From: Aureococcus anophagefferens
Lineage: Eukaryota > Sar > Pelagophyceae > Pelagomonadales > Pelagomonadaceae
Direction of reading: 5' to 3'
Length of the DNA stretch: 64,000 nucleotides
Assembly (NCBI RefSeq): GCF_000186865.1
Contig: NW_008705567.1
Location: forward strand, 1,857,097-1,921,096
Below are positions 8,008 through 17,758 of this stretch, one piece after another (position 1 is the stretch's first letter; every line of letters starts with the position of its first letter). Below the pieces are notes generated by a model that was not told the origin of the DNA, made no database searches, and saw only the letters and a list, made by a program, of their open reading frames with translations. A program made the position numbers and the translations under genes.

Positions 8008-9956
8008 ATGCGCTGCTCACTGGCCATACCACTCCTCGCGAGCGCCGCGTGCGCGTTCAAGCCGCCCACGCCGCAGCAGGTCCGCGCCAGCGTTCGAATT
8101 TTATGCGCCAGCTGGCAAAACAACCGTTGGCCGCTGCGCGCGCACACAAACTCACCCACTCCCCCCCTCGCAGACGAAAGAGGTCAAGGACTTCCTGGGC
8201 AACGCCGCCAAGCAGTTCAAGAGCGCCCTGCCGACCGTCGACGCCGGCGCTTTGAAGGAGGACGCGGAGCGGAAGGCGACGGCGGCGCGGCTCCGCGCGG
8301 CGGCGGCGGACCGCATGCGCGCGCCGGCCCAGCTCGACGAGGACCAGGTCGCGAAGATGGAGGCCCTGGGCTACGCCTACGACGCGGAGAAGCGCACGTG
8401 GACCCACGGCGCGAAGCGCCGCGGCCCGTCGCCCGACGAGCCGCGGTTCGGCCGGAGCGACGACGTCGACGCGTACACGGAGGAGCTGTGGTTCACGGCC
8501 GCCGCCGCGGAGTTCGACGACGAGCAGGTGCTCGTCGAGCCCTTCCGCCGCAAGGCCAAGTTCGCCCGCAAGCCGCCGCCGGCCGTCGAGGACCGCGCGG
8601 CGTCGGAGAGTTTAGCCAGCCAGGAACCGCTCCGGCGCCTCGGCTTCGCGTACGACGCGGACACGGGCCGCTGGAGCCGCGGCGCCGCGCGCCGCACGGC
8701 GCGCACGGTGGAGATCCTCTCGCGGAAGCGCACGTTGAAGGTGTCGGCCGTCGAGGACTGGGACATGGCCGCGGTGAACCGCTTGGACTTTCTGCTCACG
8801 CAGACGCTCATGGAGGCGCCCGAGAACGTCTGGGGCGGCGCGCTGCGCTGGGCGCGCGAGCCCGCGTTCCCGCTCATCTGGCTCGCCCTCCAGACCAAGG
8901 TCTGGGACGCCTGGGCCGAATCGACGCCCGTGCTCGGCGACGCCTTCGTCGAGCCGACGTCCGCGCTGCTCCCCGCGACGGACGAGGCGCGGCTCGCGCT
9001 CGGCGCCTCCGCGGGCGTCTTCCTCGTCGCCGCCTGGCTCCAGAAGGCGGCCTGGGCGGGCTCGTCCGGGTCCCTGGCCGTCGGCGCCGCCGAAAGAGCG
9101 ATCGCCGACGACGCGTTCGGCGCCGTCGCGCCGGCGTCCGCGGCGACGCGCGCGGAGCTGGGCCTGCCCTACCGCCTCGTCGCCGCCGCGCTCGTCGCCG
9201 CGTCGGCGTTACCGCGGGCGGCCTTCCTCCACCAGTACGCGCAGCAGAAGCTCGAGTACGACCTCTTCGCGATGGCGGGGCTCGACGGCGTCATCGGCGA
9301 CTTCGGCGCGTCCGCCGCGGCCGCGGGCGTCGCGGGCTCCATCCTCGCCGTCGGCGCGCTCTCGGGGCTCGGCGAGGCCCAGCGTCCCGTGGCCGTGACG
9401 ACCTTTGAGAGATTCGGGGTGGGAAAACAACGAGAAATCGTCACCGTCGTGCTTGGTAGGCGAGGCCGCGACGTGGAACTGGGTGCGCGCGCCGGCGACG
9501 GACCGCGACGAACTCAACGCCATCGCGAACGAGCTCGAGACGGACCAGCTGCGCGTGCGCAAGCTCGAGGAGCGCGCGGAGAGCCTCGACCCGGCGCGCG
9601 ACGGCCCGGCCGTCGTCAAGGTCGCCTTCCAATCCGCGGAGCGCGCGGTCCGCGAGGCCGACGCCTTCGAGCGCGTCGCCGACTCCTGGCTGCTCCACTT
9701 CCACGACACGTCGTCCGTCGAGGTCGAGATCGACGACGCGTCGCGGGAGCGCAAGGCCGACGGCGCCGTCGGCTCCGCGGTGCTCAGCGGCGCCGCGGCG
9801 GCGGCGGCCTACGCGGCGACGGGCTACGACCTGCGCGCCGTCGCGGGGCTCCACGGCGCGGGCGCCCTCGTCGACGCGCTCGCGCCGACGGCCGCGGAGC
9901 TGAAGACGGCCAAGGTCGCGGCCCTCGACGTCCCGGCCGCGGACGCCAAAAACTAG
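8008..9956 (+). CDS. Plastid-targeted multi-helix membrane protein, three exons (592 aa)
   Basis: Exons inferred at 8008-8079, 8174-9383 and 9460-9956; all junctions keep frame and total 593 codons. Exon 1 encodes a signal peptide ending SAACAF-KPP, matching the Ala-x-Ala-Phe transit site used for secondary plastids. The body has two repeated short segments (ALGYAYDAEKRTWTHGAKRR; RLGFAYDADTGRWSRGAARR), then several hydrophobic helices (GASAGVFLVAAWLQ; RLVAAALVAASALPRAAFL; AAAAGVAGSILAVGAL). Intron 1 is GTCCGC..GCAG (94 bp), intron 2 GTCCCG..GGTAG (76 bp). The YAYD..RW motif repeat is unexplained; function unknown, probably a thylakoid or envelope protein. Confidence 0.65.
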
Positions 9957-10017
9957 AAGCGCGACGACCCATCGGACATGCACATACCCTGCACATACTT
10001 TAATGTCCATACGAAGC

Positions 10018-10824
10018 TTACTCATGCGCGTCGAGGAACGCGGCGAGCCGCGCGACGTAGTCGTCGCCGTCCTCGAGGAGCGCGTGGTGCGACCGGCCCG
10101 GGAGCTCGTCGACGCGGACGTCGGCGATATTACGCCAGGGGTCGACGCAGGGTTCGGTGACGAAGTCGTGCTCGCCGCGGAGCACGTACGTCGGGCACCG
10201 CACGGCCGAGAACGTCTTCGCCTCGAGGCCCCGGATCGCCGCGGTGCCGCGCCACGCGTCGCCCGCGCGCGCGTAGGCCGCGTCGATGTGCTCCCGGCCG
10301 GCGGCGCCGCCGCGGTAGTTGTGGGTGTCCAGGAACGCCTCGACGCCGCCGCAGGCCTCCGCGAGCCGCGCCGCCTCGGCCTCGACGACGGGCACGGACG
10401 CCGGCGCGTTCGACAGCGTCAGCGACCGCGGCGCGCCGTCGGCGACGCAGTGGAGGAAGGCGAGCAGGCCGCCCCAGGACTGGCCGTAGAGGTGGTAGTC
10501 GTCCAAGTCGTTGGCCTTCAATACGTTGCGCAGGTCGTGGACCGCGCCGACGCAGCCGTAGCGCTGGTCGCCGGCTTCGGGCCGGTCGCTGCGGCCGCAG
10601 CCCAGCTGGTCCCAGAAGAGCACCGGCCGGTCCAGGGCTTCCAATGGGAAGAGGTAGTCGCTGGGCACCTGGGGACCGCCGTGGCAGACGACGAGCGGCG
10701 GCTGGGCCGTCGGCGCTTTGGACCAGCCGTACCAGAGCTTGGCGCCCTCCGAGATGGCGAAGCCTTCGGAGCTGAGCGCGGCGCAGCGCGCGGCGAGCGC
10801 GAGCAGCGCGGCGCAGCGAGTCAT
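10018..10824 (-). CDS. Alpha/beta hydrolase, proline iminopeptidase-like (268 aa)
   Basis: ATG at 10824 opens a short Ala-rich signal-like segment (TRCAALLALAARCAAL). The oxyanion motif CHGGPQVPSDY, the nucleophile elbow GQSWGG, the acid RGEHD and the final GRSHH place Ser, Asp and His in the order of the prolyl iminopeptidase branch of alpha/beta hydrolases. FWDQLGCGRSDRP is the usual post-oxyanion loop. Length is close to that of bacterial enzymes with a reduced cap. Substrate specificity (N-terminal proline versus a generic ester) cannot be decided from motifs. Confidence 0.8.
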   Translation of the reverse strand: MTRCAALLALAARCAALSSEGFAISEGAKLWYGWSKAPTAQPPLVVCHGGPQVPSDYLFPLEALDRPVLFWDQLGCGRSDRPEAGDQRYGCVGAVHDLRNVLKANDLDDYHLYGQSWGGLLAFLHCVADGAPRSLTLSNAPASVPVVEAEAARLAEACGGVEAFLDTHNYRGGAAGREHIDAAYARAGDAWRGTAAIRGLEAKTFSAVRCPTYVLRGEHDFVTEPCVDPWRNIADVRVDELPGRSHHALLEDGDDYVARLAAFLDAHE

Positions 10825-10951
10825 TGGCAGCAGTGGCAATCAGTGCTCTCTCCTCATGCGGGCGCTCGAGAAAGAAGTTCAATCAAAACAGCAACCCACT
10901 ACAACATCGCACCTTGAAGCGCGAATGGCAGGTCGGTTTCGAGTTCCAAAA

Positions 10952-12448
10952 TTAGTTGATGAGGGGGCTCTCGACGGAGGACAGGTCCGCGCCGCGCGAA
11001 TTGGGCTTCGAGCCCGCGAGGAACCGCTCGATCTCCTCGAGGGTCATGCCCTTGGTCTCGGGCACGTTGCGGTTGATGAAGTGGAGCGCGTAGAGGTCGA
11101 GCACGGCGAAGATGCCGAAGAGGACCGTGAGGTACCACGTGCTCCCGAGGAGGGCCTTGAGCCCCGTCTGCGCCACGGGGAACAGGAAGGACACGAGCAT
11201 GTTGCTCGCGAAGTTCGCCTGGACGGCGAGCGCGACGGCCTGGCCGCGGACCTCGAGGGGGAACACCTCGGAGATGAGCAGCCAGGCGATGGGGCCGAAG
11301 CCGACCTGGTAGCCCGCGATGTAGACGAAGATGAGGCCGACGATGGCGCCCTTCTGCGCCGAGAAGCCGCCCGACGGGTCGAAGTCGTAGAACGCGAGGG
11401 CCAGCGCCGCGAGCGCCAGAAACATGGAGCCCACGCCGACGAAGAGCAGCTCGCGCCGGCCGCGCCGGTCCACGGTGACGACCGCGAACAGCGTCGCGAA
11501 GAGCTTGAAGACGCCCACGAAGACCGTCGCTACCGTGCCGATGCCCGCGGCGTCGAAGATCGTCGACGCGTAGTAGAGCACGGAGGGCTGGCCCGTGAGC
11601 TGCTGCAGCAGCACGACGCCCAGGCCCGCCGTCAGCGCGCGCCGGTACTTGGCGTCCAGCAGCGACCGGGGCTCGCCGCGCGCGCCGTCGTCGCCGCCGC
11701 CGCCGCCGTCGTCGAGCTCCGCGACGGCCGCCTCCAGGAGCGCGTCGTCGTTCGGGTAGACGAAGGTCAGCGACGCGCGCGCGCCCGCCGCGTCGCCCTT
11801 CAAGGACAGCCAGCGCGCCGACGGCGGCAGGCAATAGGCGCCCCAGTAGAGGAGCAGCGCGAGGGGTATGGACGCCGCGTAGGTGTAGCGCCAGCCGCCG
11901 GCCGTCTCCCGCAGCGCGAAGCCGAGGCCGTAGCCGAGGCAGATGCCGACGACGATGGCCGCCTCCTTGAGCGACACGAGCGTGCCGCGGATCGCCGCGG
12001 GCGACATCTCCGCGATGTAGCTCGGCGCGCCGTGCATGACGAAGCCGCAGCCCACGCCGTAGACGAAGCGGCCTAAAACGAGGAGGAAGAGGCCGTCGCC
12101 CGCGCCGGACTCGTAGGGCCCGACGCCGCCGCCGAGGAACTCGCACGCGGCGCCGAGGACGTAGAGCGCCGCGCCCAGCAGCAGCTCGCGGCGCCGCCCG
12201 AGGTCGTCGGCGACCTTGAAGACGATCGACGCGCCGACGAAGGCGCCGCCGACGCCCCCGGACGTCACGAGGCCCTGGAGCGCCGACGACCGGGCGACGA
12301 GGTCGTACCAGGACACGCCGCTGAACTTGGCGGACTGGAGCTGCGTGAGCACGTAGGACGTGGCGCCGATGTCGTAGCCGAAGAGCAGGCCGCCGAGGGC
12401 CGGGAAGAAGAAGATGCGCGCGACGGCGAGCCGGTCGTAGCCGCCCAT
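10952..12448 (-). CDS. MFS sugar porter (498 aa)
   Basis: Twelve hydrophobic segments arranged 6+6 around an acidic loop. Sugar-porter signatures are visible: GGLLFGYDIGATS in helix 1, DDLGRRRELLLG between helices 2 and 3, LGRFVYGVGCGF in helix 4, VLLQQLTGQPSVLYYAS in helix 7 (the QQLTG sugar-binding motif), VDRRGRRELLF between helices 8 and 9, and VPETKG after helix 12. The PESPRWL motif after helix 6 is altered to PPSARWL. Probably imports hexose or polyol across the plasma membrane or an organelle membrane. It is divergent from the sodium/solute symporter at 12686. Confidence 0.9.
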   Translation of the reverse strand: MGGYDRLAVARIFFFPALGGLLFGYDIGATSYVLTQLQSAKFSGVSWYDLVARSSALQGLVTSGGVGGAFVGASIVFKVADDLGRRRELLLGAALYVLGAACEFLGGGVGPYESGAGDGLFLLVLGRFVYGVGCGFVMHGAPSYIAEMSPAAIRGTLVSLKEAAIVVGICLGYGLGFALRETAGGWRYTYAASIPLALLLYWGAYCLPPSARWLSLKGDAAGARASLTFVYPNDDALLEAAVAELDDGGGGGDDGARGEPRSLLDAKYRRALTAGLGVVLLQQLTGQPSVLYYASTIFDAAGIGTVATVFVGVFKLFATLFAVVTVDRRGRRELLFVGVGSMFLALAALALAFYDFDPSGGFSAQKGAIVGLIFVYIAGYQVGFGPIAWLLISEVFPLEVRGQAVALAVQANFASNMLVSFLFPVAQTGLKALLGSTWYLTVLFGIFAVLDLYALHFINRNVPETKGMTLEEIERFLAGSKPNSRGADLSSVESPLIN

Positions 12449-12685
12449 GAGCGTGTGTCTTCGGACTGTCGATGGAGTCAGGCTCTGCGCAACAAGACCT
12501 CAGGAGCTTGTGGCAGTCGCCAATCAGCATGCATGGCCGATGATGGCCTGCAACACAAAGAGCTAACTTCAAGGATGCGATGTTTGCCTAGAAGACGCGT
12601 GCGTCCAGATTTTGTGGAAGGCCGCCCGCGCGATCAACACAGCCAATCGCCGCAGCTGTCGCCGTTCCGCATCGAACACGTGAGG

Positions 12686-14635
12686 ATGAGCGACGAGAAG
12701 TCCGCCAAGGCGGAGCTCAAGGACGAGATGCTCAAGCAGGTGAAGAGCCCCCAGTTCGTCGTCGTGGCGCTGCTCTTCGTCGTCTTCGAGCTCGTCATCG
12801 TCTTCGGCATCGACACGAGCAGCCGCCGCGAGGAGCTCCAGTGGCACTGGCTGTCGCTCTACTTCCTCATCCTCTGCGGCCTCACGCCCATCACCATGGA
12901 CAGCAAGCTCTTCTTCCGGGGCGGCATCGCGGACGACGCGACGGACACGCAGTCGAGCGCGCTCGTCGGCTCGTCCGCGTTCATCTCCTGGATCTTCGCC
13001 AAGTCCATCACGAACGCGTCGAAGAAGGGCGGCTCCTACGGCATCTGCGGCGGCTTCGGCTACGCCGCCTGGTACCTCGCCTTCCCGTCCGCGGCCGTCG
13101 CGTGCTACCAGCTCCGCCGCAAGGGCTACAAGTCGCTGCCCGGCGCCATCCACGCCAAGTACGGCACCTGCGCCGTGCTCGTCTTCGCCTGCTGCGTGCT
13201 CTACCGCCTCTACAACGAGGTCTGGTCGAACTCGCGCGTCATCGCGGATTTCTACGGCCGCGAGACGAAGAACTACAAGCTCGACGACGGCACGACGGAG
13301 ACGGTCGACGCGTCGGACCCCTGGTGGGCCGCGGCGATCATCGCGACGGCCCTGCCCCTCTGCTACGTCTTCGCCGGGGGCATGCGCTCGTCGCTGCTGT
13401 CGGACTCGGCCCAGGCCTTCCTCGCCGTCGTCACGCTCGCCGTCGTCCTCGTCGCGATCCAGTACGAGCGGGCGAGCAACGACGACCTGCGCAAGTTCGC
13501 CAAGTCCTACAGCCACTGGGGCCTCTTCCAGTGGGTGCCCAAGCCGGAGCTGAGCCCGCTGTCGCTCAAGGGCGGCATGGACATGTTCGCGCTCGGCGCC
13601 GTGCAGGGCGGCTTCTCCTACGCGTTCTTCGACCCCGTGCTCACGGACCGCTGCTTCCTCGCGGACCCCAAGACCATGGCGCGCTGCTTCACGGTCGGCG
13701 GCTTCGCCGCCGCCTGGTTCATCACGCTCTTCTCCATCATCGGCGTCCACGGCTCCATGCTCGGCAAGTGCGTGTCCGCGGGCTACTGCGACTCCAGCGA
13801 CCTCCGCGGCGCGGACGTCGCCCAGGTCACGGCCGGCGCGCCCCACGCCGTCGCCCAGACGCTGGGCACCGTGCTCTTCTCCTTCATCAACATCATCATG
13901 GTCACGTCGGGCATCTCGACGCTCGACTCGACGTTCACGTCCGTCGCGAAATTGGTCGGGCCCGACGTCCACGGCTTCCTCACGACGGGCAAGCCCATGC
14001 CCCTCGCCGACGCGACCAAGGACCACGTGAACATCGGCCGCGCGGCCATGGTGCTCGTCGCCGTCGTCGGCACGCTGCCCCTCCTCGACAACCCCGCGGA
14101 GCTCGACGCGACGACGGTCGCGGGCACGATCGTCATGGGCCTCGGCGCGCCCATCTACATGCTCGCGCTCCTCCCGAAGCAGCTCGAGTGGAAGGGCACG
14201 CGCCCCCTCGCCTTCCTCGTGCCCGTGCTCACCTGCGCGGCGCTCGGCATCTGCTTCCGGCTCTCGACGGCCAAGGACAAGCACAAGGAGCTGAAGTACC
14301 CGGGCATCGCGAAGAACATCGACTTCTCCTACCTCAACGTCGGCGAGGGCGTCTACCGCACCTACCTCGGCATCAACATCCTGGGCGCCTGCATCTCCCT
14401 CGGCGCGTGGTTCCTGTTCACGTTCGACTGGTGCTGGTTCGTCGACGAGGGCGACGAGTTCGAGCCCGCGCAGAAGGCGTTGCTCGTCGCCGACGAGCCG
14501 TCCGAGGACGACGTCGAGATGGTCAAGCCGCCGAACCCGCCGTCGGCGGCCGAGGAGATGAGCCTCGCCGTCGGCGGCCGCGCCGCGGACGACGAGCCGA
14601 CGTCCGGCGGCGCGCCGCCGGCCGCCGAGGCCTGA
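12686..14635 (+). CDS. Sodium:solute symporter family (SSS) transporter (649 aa)
   Basis: ATG at 12686 (MSDEKSAKAELKDEM). Fourteen or so hydrophobic segments. SSS features: AFISWIFAKSITNASKKGG, GGFGYAAWYLAFPSAAV, the region VFAGGMRSSLLSDSAQAFL (typical of the helix 5-6 loop), and IIMVTSGISTLDSTFTSVAKL in helix 8 where Ser/Thr residues bind Na+. The pattern is nearest to urea/proline-type SSS proteins such as DUR3, but substrate is not assigned. The C-terminal 70 residues are acidic and Pro/Ala-rich and likely cytosolic. Likely Na+-coupled nutrient uptake. Confidence 0.85.
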   Translation: MSDEKSAKAELKDEMLKQVKSPQFVVVALLFVVFELVIVFGIDTSSRREELQWHWLSLYFLILCGLTPITMDSKLFFRGGIADDATDTQSSALVGSSAFISWIFAKSITNASKKGGSYGICGGFGYAAWYLAFPSAAVACYQLRRKGYKSLPGAIHAKYGTCAVLVFACCVLYRLYNEVWSNSRVIADFYGRETKNYKLDDGTTETVDASDPWWAAAIIATALPLCYVFAGGMRSSLLSDSAQAFLAVVTLAVVLVAIQYERASNDDLRKFAKSYSHWGLFQWVPKPELSPLSLKGGMDMFALGAVQGGFSYAFFDPVLTDRCFLADPKTMARCFTVGGFAAAWFITLFSIIGVHGSMLGKCVSAGYCDSSDLRGADVAQVTAGAPHAVAQTLGTVLFSFINIIMVTSGISTLDSTFTSVAKLVGPDVHGFLTTGKPMPLADATKDHVNIGRAAMVLVAVVGTLPLLDNPAELDATTVAGTIVMGLGAPIYMLALLPKQLEWKGTRPLAFLVPVLTCAALGICFRLSTAKDKHKELKYPGIAKNIDFSYLNVGEGVYRTYLGINILGACISLGAWFLFTFDWCWFVDEGDEFEPAQKALLVADEPSEDDVEMVKPPNPPSAAEEMSLAVGGRAADDEPTSGGAPPAAEA

Positions 14636-15025
14636 GGGCCTCAAGCGGCGGCCGGGCCCTTCACCCGGGCCCGCGCCGCCGCCGACGGCGACGACGACCT
14701 CGTCGCCCCCAAGAACCCGCAAGGCCGCGCACATGACTCCACCGCCCGATCCCTCAAGTCCGGAAACGGGAACGAGGATTGGCGGGGACGACGGCGCCTT
14801 GCCGGGAAACACACGACTCGCGCGCGCTAGAAGCCACACGGACGAACGACGACCACACGCATTCCGTTCGCCCGCCTCTCACCGCTTCGCTCGCACCCCC
14901 AAAAGACAAAACGCCGGAACAAGACGAGTCCCCCCGCGACCACGCGGCCTGCCTGCTTGAGAGGGTCCGACGTCCCGAATATACCACTCGGTCTGCCTAC
15001 CTTCCGTTCTCTATTGGTGGGGATG
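14636..15025. other. Intergenic region, no gene seen
   Basis: This is the 3' flank shared by two convergent genes. Bases 14970-15025 (CCACTCGGTCTGCCTA and what follows) recur at 16510-16558 and 17705-17758, that is, downstream of each MYND paralog, so this part belongs to the duplicated unit. The rest is GC-rich and shows no coherent reading frame. Confidence 0.6.
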
Positions 15026-15991
15026 CTATGTGGGCTGTGTCGAGGCCGTCGGCGGCGCGGCGTCGAGGCGCGCGAGAGCGGAGAAGGCGTGCTTGAAGCC
15101 CTGGGCGGCCGAAAGGGCGTACCATTTTCGTGCTTCGCTGATGTCCCCTTCTTTAACCTCGCAAATTTCACCGACGTTGCACTGTGCCATTGCGGAACCG
15201 CGGTTTGCGGCCATTCGATGCAGCCGCTTCGCCTTTTTCCAGTCCAGCTTGACGCCTTGCCCTAGATAGTACGCGGCCCCAAGGCTCACCATCGCGTCCA
15301 CGTCCCCGAGCTCCACGGCGCGCTTGAAAATCTTTGCGGCTTTCTTATCGGATTTCACAAGGCCGAAGTCACCGTGGCGGTACGCCCTTCCCAAAAACGC
15401 AATCGCTTCCGGCACCTCGTTCTCCACATGGCGCCGAAGACGCGCGAGGTCTTCCGCATCGTTTTCTGCGGGTGGTACACGACAGAGGGGACACGCGTCG
15501 AGGCCGATCTTGGCCTCGCACGATTCGCAGACCCTCCGGCAGCAACAGACGCGAATCGCGTTATTCGCATTCACGTCCCACTCCTCCATGCAGATCGGGC
15601 ACCGCGACCCAAACCGCGCCGACAGCGGCTCCCGCTCCGGGTCCGCCTCGCGCCGGGCACGAGCGGCCTCGTGCTCCGCCGCGATGCGCGCGCGGACCTC
15701 GTCGGCGTGCGACCGAGGCGCGGGGCCGTAGAACACGTCCCGCGGCGGCGACGGCGGGGGCGTCGGCGCCTCGGCCTCGGCCTGGATCTTCTTGCACACC
15801 TTTCGGTGGCCCCGGTCGCGCCAGTCGATGCGTTGGCAGTCCGTCGAACAGTAGGCCGTCGTGCCGCAACCTAGACAAGCCTTGGCCTTGTCGGCGCCGC
15901 AGATCGTGCAGGTCATTAGGGTGTCGAGTTTTTTGCCCTTCGCTCGGGCCATGCGATTCTCATACTCCAACTTCTTCTCCTGCCACGACAT
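15026..15991 (-). CDS. MYND + RING + Sel1-repeat protein, copy 1 (321 aa)
   Basis: Start placed at the ATG shared by all three paralogs (MSWQEKKLEYENRMARAKGKK); the frame stays open upstream and an AG before TCGAC about 45 bases upstream could be a splice acceptor. Domain order: MYND zinc finger (CTICGADKAKACLGCG.., YCSTDC, DWRDRGHRKVC), acidic/basic linker, RING-like finger (CPICMEEW.., VCCCRRVCESC, ACPLC), then Sel1-like helical repeats (AIAFLGRAYRHGDFG.., AMVSLGAAYYLGQG.., AQCNVGEICEVKEG..). Such combinations suggest a ubiquitin ligase scaffold with protein-binding MYND and Sel1 parts. Member of a three-gene tandem array. Confidence 0.8.
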   Translation of the reverse strand: MSWQEKKLEYENRMARAKGKKLDTLMTCTICGADKAKACLGCGTTAYCSTDCQRIDWRDRGHRKVCKKIQAEAEAPTPPPSPPRDVFYGPAPRSHADEVRARIAAEHEAARARREADPEREPLSARFGSRCPICMEEWDVNANNAIRVCCCRRVCESCEAKIGLDACPLCRVPPAENDAEDLARLRRHVENEVPEAIAFLGRAYRHGDFGLVKSDKKAAKIFKRAVELGDVDAMVSLGAAYYLGQGVKLDWKKAKRLHRMAANRGSAMAQCNVGEICEVKEGDISEARKWYALSAAQGFKHAFSALARLDAAPPTASTQPT

Positions 15992-16558
15992 GACTCGGGG
16001 CGCGTCCTTGCGCGGGGGCGTCGCCACAAAGTCGACTACACTCGATCGGGTCGAAAGACTCGCAATGGCAAAATCGTAGGTCCTCGACTTCTGGAACTGC
16101 GTGAAGACCATCCAACCCAAACTCTCCCTCGGCTGCCTCTTCCCGGGGCTCCAGGAAAGCTCCGGCTGAGCCTGAGGCCGAGCCTCTGAAAACTCCGACT
16201 CCCGCGGTTCCTCCCCGGGCCCCCTACGTTTAGAGACGCGTCAAGGCAAAATCGTAGCCGCCCTACGTCGTCGTGCCCTCTTCGTCGCCGTGCTCGCGTA
16301 CGCCTCCGCCCTAGTCGTGTCCTCCCGTGACGCTTCCCTACGCCCCCCTTCGCTGTTCTCTCCCCCTTCGGTTCTTCCCTGCGCCGCGGCTAAGCAAAAT
16401 CGCTCAAATCGAGAACTTAATGTCGTGACCTCGTGATCGCCGACTCGTCGAGGACCCGTCGGGGTACCGAGGCCGAACACTCGTGACGGCCCTTGGGAGA
16501 CGTCGCAACAAAAAATACCACTCGGTCTGCCTATCTTTCGTTCTCTACCCTGGGGATG
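15992..16558. other. Promoter of MYND copy 1 with an insertion, plus 3' flank of copy 2
   Basis: No gene is supported here. The motif GGCAAAATCG occurs at 16067-16076 and 16245-16254, and AGCAAAATCGCTCAAA at about 16393. From about 16392 to 16558 the sequence matches 17587-17758, the segment between copies 2 and 3. The extra ~310 bases (about 16080-16390) therefore look inserted into, or duplicated within, the promoter of copy 1; they explain why the copy 1-2 spacing is 1533 bp against 1200 bp for copies 2-3. Confidence 0.55.
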
Positions 16559-17521
16559 CTATGTGGGCTGTGTCGAGGCCGTCGGCGGCACGGCGCCGAG
16601 GCGCGCGAGAGCGGAGATGGCATTCTTGTAGCCCTGGGCGGCCGAAAGGGCGTACCATTTTCGCGCTTCGCTGATGTCCCCTTCTTTGACCTCGCAAATT
16701 TCACCGACGTTTTTCTGTCCAACTGCGGAACCGCGGTCTGCGGCCATTCGATGCAGCCGCTTCGCCTTTTTCCAGTCCAATTTGACGCCTCGCCCTAAAT
16801 AGTACGCGGCCCCAAGTTGTACCATCGCCTCCACGTCCCCGAGCTCCACGGCGCGCTTCCAAATCTTCGCGGCTTTCTTATCGGATTTCACGAGGCCGAA
16901 GTAACCGCGGCGGTACGCACATCCCAAAAACGAAATTGCTTCCGGCACCTCGTTCTCCACATGGCGGCGAAGCCGCGCGAGTTCTTCCGCATGGGTCTTC
17001 GCGCACGGTATACGACAGAGGGGACACGCGGTTTCGATCTTATCCTCGCACGACTTGCAGACCTTTCGGCAGCAGCAGACGCGATGCACGCCCGGAGCAT
17101 TCACGTCCCACTCCTCCATGCAGATCGGGCACCGCGACCCAAACCGCGCCGACAGCGGCTCCCGCTCCGGGTCCGCCTCGCGCCGGGCACGAGCGGCCTC
17201 GTGCTCCGCCGCGATGCGCGCGCGGACCTCGTCGGCGCGCGACCGAGGCGCGGGGCCGTAGAACACGTCCCGCGGCGGCGACGGCGGGGGCGTCGGCGCC
17301 TCGGCCTCGGCCTGGATCTTCTTGCAGACCTTTCGGTGGCCCCGGTCGCGCCAGTCGATGCGTTGGCAGTCCGTCGAACAGTAGGCCGTCGTGCCGCAAC
17401 CTAGACAAGCCTTGGCCTTGTCGGCGCCGCAGATCGTGCAGGTCTTGAGAGTGTCGAGTTTTTTGCCCCTCGCTCGGGCCATGCGATTCTCATACTCCAA
17501 CTTCTTCTCCTGCCACGACAT
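16559..17521 (-). CDS. MYND + RING + Sel1-repeat protein, copy 2 (320 aa)
   Basis: Same architecture as copy 1. Linker and MYND finger are nearly identical at DNA level to copies 1 and 3, while the RING region diverges (CPICMEEWDVNAPGVHRVC; KVCKSCEDKIETACPLC) and the Sel1 part has many substitutions. Zinc-ligand cysteines are all kept. The upstream sequence carries GGCAAAATCGCTCAAA (17587-17602) about 70 bases before the ATG, shared with copy 3, a candidate promoter element of the family. Confidence 0.8.
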   Translation of the reverse strand: MSWQEKKLEYENRMARARGKKLDTLKTCTICGADKAKACLGCGTTAYCSTDCQRIDWRDRGHRKVCKKIQAEAEAPTPPPSPPRDVFYGPAPRSRADEVRARIAAEHEAARARREADPEREPLSARFGSRCPICMEEWDVNAPGVHRVCCCRKVCKSCEDKIETACPLCRIPCAKTHAEELARLRRHVENEVPEAISFLGCAYRRGYFGLVKSDKKAAKIWKRAVELGDVEAMVQLGAAYYLGRGVKLDWKKAKRLHRMAADRGSAVGQKNVGEICEVKEGDISEARKWYALSAAQGYKNAISALARLGAVPPTASTQPT

Positions 17522-17758
17522 GACTCGGGGCGCGTCCTTGCGCGGGGGCGTCGCCACAAAGTCGACTACTGATGGGTCGACTCGCTGGCAAAATCGCTCA
17601 AACTTGAATCGCAACTAAATGTCGTGATCGCCGACTCGTCGGGACCCGTCGGGGTACCGAGGCCGAACACTCGTGGCGGCCCTTGGGAGACGTCGCAACA
17701 AAAAATGCCACTCGGCCTGCCTATCTTTCGTTCTATAGACTGGGGGATGCTATGTGGG

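Noticed and set aside
12569..14839. 756-aa minus-strand frame opposite the sodium/solute symporter
   Set aside because: Val/Arg/Glu-rich with no motifs; the plus strand has clear SSS helices.
16241..16480. 79-aa minus-strand frame in the promoter insertion of the MYND array
   Set aside because: No similarity to MYND, RING or Sel1 parts; its end overlaps promoter motifs found upstream of the other copies.
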